Shown here in pieces: positions 6,459-12,181 of a DNA stretch of 13,388 nucleotides. Under the pieces are notes generated by a model. That model made no database searches. It was not told the origin of the DNA and was given only the letters and a program-made list of their open reading frames with translations. The stretch lies in NCBI GenBank assembly GCA_900540955.1, contig UQIF01000036.1, forward strand, positions 1 to 13,388, read 5' to 3'. The translations under genes and the position numbers were made by a program. Origin of the DNA: an uncultured Olsenella sp. (lineage in GTDB: Bacteria > Actinomycetota > Coriobacteriia > Coriobacteriales > Atopobiaceae). Each line of letters begins with the position of its first letter. Position 1 is the stretch's first letter.

Positions 6459-7142
6459 TCACTGTTTGCCAAACTTTTTTCGATCAAGCTGCTTCTTGAA
6501 CGACTGCATGAAACTACGCCTGTTGCCAAAAAATCGCTCATGTGTTTTCGTTGGTTTACCGGCGTCGTAGTCTTCGGAGACTCGAACGATTGTGCAGATG
6601 TAGTCTGCCACTTGGAGCAGGCGCCGAGCCCCTGGATCGGCGTTGCGGTAATCCGCGACATTTTTGGCCAGGACAAAGTCCAAAGCATCGTGGAGGGTTA
6701 CGCTCACCGCGCCCTGACAGTTGTCGTAGTAGACGGCAATGGCGGCGAACTCCTGGAAGAAGCAAGGGTGTTCAAAGATGAGTGGCGCGAGGTCTCGCCT
6801 GATCCTGGCCTCGAGCTCGGCCCTATTATGGACGTTGGCGGAGTCATATTGCAAAACGAAGAAGGAGAAGGGCAATTCGCGGACCAGCCGCGCGAACTGA
6901 GTGAGCAACCGCTTCCTATCTCCGGGGGACACGGCGCGATAACCTTCGGTTCCGTGCAGAAGGTCCTTCCCGTGGAATGGTACGTCGGGGAGACCGGCGG
7001 CAGCTAAGCGTCCTTCGTAGCGCTGTAGGGGTGCCGATATATCTTCAGAGTGATCGTGAAGAACAACCGTGACAATATAGCGACCTTCCGAGAGATCTTG
7101 GCTGCCCTACTCGTCGATGCGCAGGTTCAAGCGGTTTGCCAC
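6459..7142 (-). pseudogene. DUF3800 domain protein interrupted by in-frame TAG at codon 12
   Basis: The minus-strand frame starts at GTG 7142-7140, 5 nt after a strong ribosome site GGGGGAG (7154-7148). It runs V-A-N-R-L-N-L-R-I-D-E, then TAG (7109-7107), then G-S-Q-D-L-S-E-G-R-Y-I-V-T-V-V-L-H-D and on to TGA at 6459. The two parts are in one frame, so only the stop interrupts about 226 sense codons. DUF3800 proteins begin with an I-D-E-S-G motif (RNase H-like fold is suggested for the family), and the stop sits exactly where the Ser would be; TCG to TAG is one base. Downstream family marks are intact: YYDN, VADYRNADP and LLQVADYICT. It could be a recent nonsense mutation, a read-through product or a sequencing error. 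Internal initiation at GTG 6932 would lose the motif. Base composition is visibly less GC-rich than the flanks, suggesting acquisition. Confidence 0.8.
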
Positions 7143-7230
7143 ACTATCTCCCCCGAAAAATCGATATGAAAAAGGCGAGGTACGAACCTCGCCAATCTGA
7201 CACCTACAAGGCATTGCGCCTTTTCGGTAA
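7143..7230 (-). ncRNA. Structured leader RNA of the DUF3800 gene (terminator/antiterminator)
   Basis: Downstream of a putative extended -10 box, the minus-strand leader holds hairpin P1 (AAGGC-GCAAT-GCCTT, 7222-7208). It then has a perfect 8-bp terminator stem GGCGAGGT-TCGT-ACCTCGCC (7193-7174) with TTTTT (7173-7169). AAAAGGCG (7224-7217) is perfectly complementary to CGCCTTTT (7177-7170), so a third pairing would destroy both P1 and the terminator. This is the layout of a transcription attenuator. Published comparative-genomics work describes several 'DUF3800' RNA motifs located before DUF3800 genes; this may be one of that group or a new one. The ligand or trigger is unknown. Confidence 0.55.
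7169..7193 (-). terminator. Leader terminator before the DUF3800 gene
   Basis: On the minus strand, a perfect 8-bp GC-rich stem with a TCGT loop (7193-7174) is followed directly by five T. It lies upstream of the DUF3800 ribosome site, so it would stop transcripts before the gene unless it is disrupted. Confidence 0.75.
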
Positions 7231-7234
7231 GCAA

Positions 7235-7243
7235 AGTATCGCA
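7235..7243 (-). promoter_or_regulatory. Putative extended -10 promoter for the DUF3800 leader
   Basis: Minus strand reads TGC-GATACT (7243-7235), an extended -10 (TGn) arrangement. A poor -35, TTGTTT (7265-7260), is at 19-bp spacing. Transcription would begin near 7228, just ahead of the leader hairpins. Confidence 0.4.
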
Positions 7244-7265
7244 TCAAATGAGCTGTAAAAAACAA

Positions 7266-7453
7266 GATATTCCATAAAAGGTGCGCCACACGGGACCGCC
7301 GTGCCGCCGGACGGCAAAAAGCGCCTGGTCGCACAAAGCCGTGACCTGCCATTTCACACCCATGCCAGACGGCTAACAGCGCGCGTACGTGCGGCCCGTA
7401 TTGTGGGTGCACCGAGGCGCGCGGCACAGCGCCGCACAGAGAAGAGGATCACT
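7266..7453. other. Intergenic region upstream of the small helical protein gene
   Basis: No supported gene. The DUF3800 promoter region lies at the left end. A short GCCGT/ACGGC stem lies at 7299-7316 and an 8-bp palindrome GGTGCACC at about 7406-7413. A promoter for the gene at 7454 must lie here, but no clear -35/-10 pair is visible. Confidence 0.4.
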
Positions 7454-7792
7454 ATGGGCTTGAGCTCACTGAAGAGCAACCTCAGCTACTACAACAACCA
7501 GGTCGCGTTCTGGCAGAACAACGCGAGCCTGAGCAGCGAGCAGATCTGCGGCTACGACGCCGACATCGCCGACCGCAACGACCAGCTGCGCAAGGTCCGC
7601 TGCGGGCAGGGCGCGCCGGCGGTCGCCGCCGCGCAGACGCTCATCGATCGCCTGCAGGACGAGATCAGCGACCTTTGCGCCTGGCGAGACAGCGCCATCG
7701 CGGAGCGTGACTTCTCGAACGAGCGCGCGGGGATGTACCGCAGGTACGCGGAGAGCACGCTGGCGGCCATCGACAACTGCCAGGAGGCCTAG
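7454..7792 (+). CDS. Small, mostly helical protein of unknown function
   Basis: A 112-residue protein I do not recognise. The start ATG 7454 follows AGAAGAGGA at 7441-7449; a longer frame from 7301 lacks a ribosome site. The sequence reads as helical hairpins: residues 3-30 (LKSNLSYYNNQVAFWQNN), 34-50, 56-85 and 85-109, with Trp 20 and 77 and Cys 32, 50, 75 and 109. There is no signal peptide or membrane segment. Length, a coiled-coil look and an early Trp-containing helix faintly resemble WXG100/DUF5082-type type VII secretion partners, but there is no WxG turn and no secretion gene nearby, so this is only a suggestion. Confidence 0.7.
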   Translation: MGLSSLKSNLSYYNNQVAFWQNNASLSSEQICGYDADIADRNDQLRKVRCGQGAPAVAAAQTLIDRLQDEISDLCAWRDSAIAERDFSNERAGMYRRYAESTLAAIDNCQEA

Positions 7793-7830
7793 CCGGCGCG
7801 GACGCGTGCGCACGCGGAAAGAAGGGCACG

Positions 7831-7843
7831 GGCAAGAAGGGCG
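7831..7843 (+). repeat. 13-bp direct repeat, left copy
   Basis: GGCAAGAAGGGCG here recurs exactly at 8305-8317. The two copies bracket the truncated hydrolase remnant. Confidence 0.5.
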
Positions 7844-7867
7844 CCCGCCATCCGCCCGCTGCCGCTC

Positions 7868-8305
7868 TTGGAGGACCCCGCGTGGTGGACCGAGGGCACG
7901 CTGGCCGGGCTCTCGGAGGTGGCCACGCGCGTGCTCACGCACCCCGAGAGCGCCGAGGCGTTCTGGGACGAGTACCTCACGCAGGCGATGATGCAGCGCG
8001 AACTTTCGGCCGACGAGTACGAGTACCTCATGGACATGAGCCGCCGCACGCCGTACTGGATTGCCCGCCAGCTGTTCTGCGACGCGATCTTCTGCAACTA
8101 CCTGGACGTGGCAAAGACCGCCGCGAAGACCGTGCCCACCCTTATGTACATCGCCGAGCACTGGGCCGACGTGGTCGAGCCGTTCTGCCGCGAGCAGTTC
8201 CCGGAGACCCCGACCTACGTGATGGGCGGCCACCTCATGGCCTACGAGCATCCCGAGAAGTTCAACGCTCGCCTCGAGGAGTTACTCGCGGGCGAGGGCA
8301 AGTAG
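7868..8305 (+). pseudogene. Alpha/beta-hydrolase C-terminal remnant
   Basis: A 145-codon frame from TTG 7868 to TAG 8305 that looks like the lid plus C-terminal third of an alpha/beta hydrolase. TVPTLMYIAEHWAD (88-101) matches the strand before the acid residue. GGHLMAYEHPEKFNARLEELL (120-140) matches the catalytic-His segment (H122) and terminal helix. The N-terminal core with the GxSxG nucleophile elbow is absent: the 75 bp upstream back to the TAG at 7790 encode only Arg/Ala-rich nonsense in this frame. The TTG has no good ribosome site (the nearest purine run is about 27 nt away). It is best read as an N-terminally deleted remnant, though expression of a short protein cannot be ruled out. 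Confidence 0.65.
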
Positions 8306-8317
8306 GCAAGAAGGGCG
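8305..8317 (+). repeat. 13-bp direct repeat, right copy
   Basis: Exact copy of 7831-7843, lying over the stop codon and tail of the hydrolase remnant. Confidence 0.5.
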
Positions 8318-8389
8318 GGGGAGAGAAGCGCACTTTCCCCGGCGCGTGAGCAGCGCCGAATCGAATTGCGGCGGGCGATGTGCCCGTGG

Positions 8390-8419
8390 AGCAGCCGTCG
8401 AGATTGGCGGCTGCTTTTT
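8390..8419 (+). terminator. Intrinsic terminator
   Basis: AGCAGCCG (8390-8397) pairs with CGGCTGCT (8408-8415) around a 10-nt loop, with TTTTT at 8415-8419. It closes the 7454-8305 transcription unit and insulates the downstream defence operon. A small CGGGC/GCCCG hairpin lies just before it at 8372-8386. Confidence 0.85.
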
Positions 8420-8465
8420 GTGCGCGCAGCGGAGAGGGAACGCTTCGCCGCTTGCCCACCAAAGC

Positions 8466-8524
8466 CCACCGGTGGTCCTTGGCGGCATACCCCACGTATT
8501 GGGGTTGGGGACCTAAGCTATAAT
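8466..8524 (+). promoter_or_regulatory. Promoter and candidate operator of the RHH/GIY-YIG/hsdMS operon
   Basis: A consensus -10 TATAAT is at 8519-8524; the -35 region (GTATTG at 8496-8501, 17-bp spacing) is poor. Two inverted repeats lie in and just upstream of it: CCACC/GGTGG at 8466-8475 and ACCCC-N7-GGGGT at 8489-8505. Symmetric sites over a weak -35 suit autoregulation by the RHH protein encoded first in the operon; this is inference. Confidence 0.55.
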
Positions 8525-8569
8525 CCACCTGGACGCATTTGTATTGCATTTCGAGCGATGGGAGCGCAG

Positions 8570-8782
8570 ATGCCTGACAGCTACAAGGAGCTCATCAAGA
8601 GCAATCCCGACGAGACCGAGATCAGAAGCTTCCTGGTGGACGGCGACCAGGTCTCCGTGACCCTGCGCATCCCCGACACCCTGCGCGACGCGGCGAAGGA
8701 GGAGGCGGCCCTGCGGGGCATGAGCTTCTCCGCCTTCGTGCGTACCTGCATGATCGAAGAGCTCGCGAAGAAGGGGGCATGA
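8570..8782 (+). CDS. Ribbon-helix-helix (Arc/CopG-type) small protein
   Basis: A 70-residue protein whose second half is a ribbon-helix-helix fold: strand 28-34 (QVSVTLRI), helix 36-49 (DTLRDAAKEEAALR), turn G50-M-S, helix 52-67 (FSAFVRTCMIEELAKK). Residues 1-25 are a short acidic N-terminus. The start ATG 8570 is preceded by GGGAG at 8560-8564; an in-frame ATG at 8558 is a weaker alternative. Its stop overlaps the next start by 4 bp (ATGA), so the two are translationally coupled. RHH proteins are DNA-binding dimers that often autoregulate toxin-antitoxin or restriction operons. Here it is the likely repressor or antitoxin-like partner of the GIY-YIG protein and hsdMS. Confidence 0.85.
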   Translation: MPDSYKELIKSNPDETEIRSFLVDGDQVSVTLRIPDTLRDAAKEEAALRGMSFSAFVRTCMIEELAKKGA

Positions 8783-9618
8783 GCGTGATCCGGGTCAAGA
8801 CTCTCACCATCCAGCTCATAGACGCGCAACCGGATCGCATCCGCATCTGCCACATCGACGGCGAGTCGCTTGTGACCGTTGTCGTTCCAAGGGAGGACCT
8901 TACCGAGGCGAAGTCGCTGCCGAACATCCCGCAGCGCGGCGTCTACTACCTGCTCGACGAGGACCATGGCAACGTGAGCCGCGTCTACGCCGGGCAGACG
9001 ACCCAAGGCATCGCCCGGCTCGACGCGCACAAGGCAAAGAAGGAGTTCTGGAACAAGGCCGTCATGTTTCTCGATGACGACCAGAACATCAGCAGGGACG
9101 CACTGGACGTCCTCGAAGCGAAGGCCATTGACTACGTGCGCACCCACGGTTCGTACGAGACCGACAACTCGGCGACGCCCAAGCCCTACGTCGACCCGTA
9201 CAAAGAAGAGGCCGTCGAGCGCCTGCACGAGAGGATCCTTTTCAGGATGGCGGCTCTGGGGTACGACCTCGACAGGGTCGACCAGGGTCCCGCGGGTGCG
9301 CCAGCGATCTTCCACACGAAGAAGAACGGCATACGCGGGGCGGGGCGCTACGACAAGGCCAGCGGGCACTTCACCGTGCTCGCTGGATCGAAAGTGAACC
9401 TCTCGAGGCCCGTGCTGAAGAACGCGGGCGTCGCGGCCGCGCGCAGGGAGATCTTCGGCGATTCGGGCGGCATCGCAGAGCTCGCCGAGGACCTCGAGTT
9501 CCCGACGCCCAGCGCCGCGGCGGTGTTCGTGCTCGGCGGCAGCCAGAACGGCTGGACCGAATGGGTAAGCGACGACGGAGAAACGCTCAACCAAATCTAT
9601 AGAAGCGAGGAAAACTAG
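8779..9618 (+). CDS. GIY-YIG nuclease domain protein with DUF4357-like C-terminus
   Basis: 279 residues. The GIY-YIG core is at about 52-130: G54-V-Y-Y (GIY strand), Y70-A-G-Q-T (YIG strand), the conserved R80 in GIARLDAH and a candidate metal-binding E113 in LEAKAIDYV. The C-terminal part (about 165-275) has FHTKKNGIRGAGRYD and PSAAAVFVLGGSQNGWTEW...GETLNQIY, the pattern of DUF4357. Such fusions are known next to type I R-M genes. The start overlaps the RHH stop by 4 bp, and its TAG directly abuts the hsdM ATG (9619), so the three genes form one coupled unit. It may cut DNA as an accessory effector of the methylation system; whether it replaces or supplements HsdR cannot be decided here. Confidence 0.85.
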   Translation: MSVIRVKTLTIQLIDAQPDRIRICHIDGESLVTVVVPREDLTEAKSLPNIPQRGVYYLLDEDHGNVSRVYAGQTTQGIARLDAHKAKKEFWNKAVMFLDDDQNISRDALDVLEAKAIDYVRTHGSYETDNSATPKPYVDPYKEEAVERLHERILFRMAALGYDLDRVDQGPAGAPAIFHTKKNGIRGAGRYDKASGHFTVLAGSKVNLSRPVLKNAGVAAARREIFGDSGGIAELAEDLEFPTPSAAAVFVLGGSQNGWTEWVSDDGETLNQIYRSEEN

Positions 9619-12180
9619 ATGAACAAGCAGCAGCTGGCCTCCAAGATATGGGAGTCCGCCAACAAGATGCGATCCAAGATCGAAGCTAACGAGTACAAGG
9701 ACTACATTCTGGGATTCATCTTCTACAAGTTCCTTTCCGAGACTGAGGTTGCCCGCCTGAAGGCGCGCGACTTCGCCGAGGAGGACCTGCCCAGCCTGGT
9801 GGAAGACGACGAGGAGACGGTCGAGTTCGTCAAGGGCGAGTGCGGCTACTTCATCGCCTACGAGAACCTCTTCTCCACCTGGGTGGCAAAGGGCGGCGAC
9901 TTCGATATATCGAACGTGCGCGACGCGCTTTCTGCCTTTAGCCGCAATATCGACCCTGCCCGCAAGCGCGTCTTCGACGGCATCTTCGACACGCTGCAGA
10001 CGGGCCTCTCCAAGCTGGGCACCGATGCGCGCAGCCAGTCCAAGGCCGCCCGCGACCTCATCTACCTCATCAAAGACATCCCAATGGACGGCCGAGCCGA
10101 CTACGACGTGCTCGGCTTCATCTACGAGTACCTCATCAGCAACTTCGCCGCCAACGCCGGCAAGAAAGCCGGCGAGTTCTACACGCCGCACGAGGTGTCC
10201 ATGCTCATGAGCGAGATAATCTCGTGGCACCTGGCCGGACGCAAGAACATCACCATCTACGACCCCACCAGCGGATCGGGGTCGCTGCTCATCAACATCG
10301 GCAAGGCCGTGGCGCGCCGCAACGGCGACCCGGACTCCATCAAGTACTACGCTCAGGAGCTCAAGGAGAACACCTACAACCTCACGCGCATGAACCTGGT
10401 GATGCGCGGCATCCTTCCCGACAACATCGTGGCCAGAAACGGCGACACGCTCGAGGACGACTGGCCGTGGTTCGATACCGTGGAGAACAAGGACGAGACC
10501 TATGATCCGCTGTTCGTCGATGCCGTGGTTTCGAACCCGCCATATTCTCAGAACTGGGACCCAGGGGACAAGGAGCTCGACCCTCGCTTCAAGTTCGGCG
10601 TGGCGCCCAAGTCCAAGGCCGACTACGCCTTCCTTTTGCATGATTTGTACCATTTGCGCCCCGACGGCATCATGTGCATCGTTCTGCCCCACGGCGTGCT
10701 GTTCCGCGGCGGCGAGGAAGGCGCCATTCGCAAGAACCTGGTGGAGAACCGCCATATTCAAGCAATCATCGGGCTTCCTGCCAACATCTTCTTCGGCACC
10801 GGCATCCCCACCATCGTCATGGTGCTGCGCAAGCAGCGCGAGACGAGCGACGTTTTGGTGGTGGACGCCTCCAAGCACTTCGTGAAAGAGGGCAAGAACA
10901 ACAAGCTGCGAGCAAGCGACATCAAGCGCATCGTCGACGTCGTGACAACGAGCGCGACCGTCGACAAGTTCAGTCGCCTGGTTCCCATCGACGAGATCCG
11001 CGCCAACGACTATAACCTCAACATCCCGCGCTATGTGGACTCGAGCGCTGCTGCCGAGAGCTGGGACGTGTACGCCACCATGTTCGGCGGCGTGCCGAAG
11101 GTTGAGGTCGACGCGCTCGAGCGCTACTGGAAGGTATGGCCGAGCCTCAAGGGGCAACTCTACCGTGACGCCGGTGGGTCGTGTCTTGCGCCCGCGACCG
11201 ATGACGTTGCGCAAACGGCGAAGGAAAACACCGAAGTCCGCGCCTTCCTGGGCGGCTATCGTGATGCGATAAGCCATTTACCGGCCGCGCTGCGAAGCCG
11301 TTTGGTAGACGGTGCCGATGAAGTCGACACCGTGGCAGAGGAAGAGGCCATTGCGGCGCTTTTGAAAGACGCGCTGGCGGGCATAGCCCTGGTCGACGGC
11401 TACGACGCCTACCAAGCGCTCGACGACGCCTGGGCGGGAATCTCCGGCGATTTGGAGATTATCCAGACCGAGGGGAAAACTGCCGTGCGCAAGGTGGACC
11501 CGAACATGGTTGTCAAGAAGAAGAACGGCAAAGACGTCGAGGTTCAGGACGGCTGGGCTGGCCGCATCCTGCCGTTTGCGCTTGTGCAAGAGCGCCTGCT
11601 TGCCGAAGACGTCAAGGAGATCACTTCCCGTGATTCCCGCCTAGGAGAAATATCGCAGGAAATAGACGAGATCCTCGAGAGCTTCGACGAGGAGGATAAG
11701 GGGTCTTCCGCTGCTGTCAACGACGAGGGTTCGTTTGTGGCGGCTGAGCTCAAGAAGGCTGTGAAGACTATCGGAAAGCACCCTGAAAACGATTTCGAGC
11801 AAGGTCTGGTTCGTGCGCAGGCGCTGCTCGATGAGGAGAAAAACCTCAAGAAGGCGAACAAGGAAGCAAGAGCGGCTCTTGAGGAGACGACCAAGGAGGT
11901 CGTCGAGGGCCTGACCGACGCCCAGTGCGACGATTTGCTGGCCGCCAAGTGGATAAAGCCGCTTCAAGCCGAGCTTATGGCCCTTCCCGAAACTGTTGTG
12001 AGTGACTTTATCGCGAATGTAGCTGCGCTCAATACCAAATACGCGACAACCTACTCGGACGTGTGCAACCAGATAGATGATGCAGAAAGCCAGTTGGCAG
12101 ACATGCTGGGACAGCTCACGGGCAACGAGTACGACATGGCGGGCATCGCTGAGCTGCGCAAGCTGTTGGGCGGTGAGTAG
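9619..12180 (+). CDS. hsdM: Type I restriction-modification DNA methyltransferase subunit HsdM
   Basis: An 853-residue N6-adenine methyltransferase subunit. An N-terminal helical HsdM domain (1-150) is followed by the SAM-dependent domain: FYTPHEV at 187-193, motif I DPTSGSGSLL from D215 and the catalytic NPPY motif at 306-309. The core ends near 480 (NIPRYVD at about 474-480). The remaining 370 or so residues are an extra C-terminal region rich in Glu/Lys/Ala helices (about 680-850, coiled-coil-like), making it much longer than EcoKI/EcoR124I HsdM (about 520-530 aa). The ribosome site GAGGA (9608-9612) lies inside the end of the nuclease gene. HsdM modifies both strands together with HsdS; with HsdR the complex also cleaves. 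No HsdR is in the window. Confidence 0.96.
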   Translation: MNKQQLASKIWESANKMRSKIEANEYKDYILGFIFYKFLSETEVARLKARDFAEEDLPSLVEDDEETVEFVKGECGYFIAYENLFSTWVAKGGDFDISNVRDALSAFSRNIDPARKRVFDGIFDTLQTGLSKLGTDARSQSKAARDLIYLIKDIPMDGRADYDVLGFIYEYLISNFAANAGKKAGEFYTPHEVSMLMSEIISWHLAGRKNITIYDPTSGSGSLLINIGKAVARRNGDPDSIKYYAQELKENTYNLTRMNLVMRGILPDNIVARNGDTLEDDWPWFDTVENKDETYDPLFVDAVVSNPPYSQNWDPGDKELDPRFKFGVAPKSKADYAFLLHDLYHLRPDGIMCIVLPHGVLFRGGEEGAIRKNLVENRHIQAIIGLPANIFFGTGIPTIVMVLRKQRETSDVLVVDASKHFVKEGKNNKLRASDIKRIVDVVTTSATVDKFSRLVPIDEIRANDYNLNIPRYVDSSAAAESWDVYATMFGGVPKVEVDALERYWKVWPSLKGQLYRDAGGSCLAPATDDVAQTAKENTEVRAFLGGYRDAISHLPAALRSRLVDGADEVDTVAEEEAIAALLKDALAGIALVDGYDAYQALDDAWAGISGDLEIIQTEGKTAVRKVDPNMVVKKKNGKDVEVQDGWAGRILPFALVQERLLAEDVKEITSRDSRLGEISQEIDEILESFDEEDKGSSAAVNDEGSFVAAELKKAVKTIGKHPENDFEQGLVRAQALLDEEKNLKKANKEARAALEETTKEVVEGLTDAQCDDLLAAKWIKPLQAELMALPETVVSDFIANVAALNTKYATTYSDVCNQIDDAESQLADMLGQLTGNEYDMAGIAELRKLLGGE

Positions 12181-12181
12181 C

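Noticed and set aside
6357..7007. Plus-strand frame of 216 codons
   Set aside because: It is antisense to the DUF3800 gene, which has clear family motifs on the minus strand; no ribosome site or recognisable domain.
7107..7427. Minus-strand 106-codon frame as a separate gene
   Set aside because: Its last 11 codons are the true N-terminus of the DUF3800 gene (GTG 7142 with ribosome site). The upstream part runs through the leader terminator and promoter, so it is only an open extension.
8366..8569. N-terminal extension of the RHH protein to 8366
   Set aside because: It would start inside the terminator at 8390 and run across the promoter; ATG 8570 has a ribosome site.
8581..11277. Very long open frame on the minus strand (898 codons)
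   Set aside because: It lies antisense to the GIY-YIG and hsdM genes, has no ribosome site and gives a low-complexity Val/Gly/Leu/His-rich protein, the usual antisense shadow of high-GC genes.
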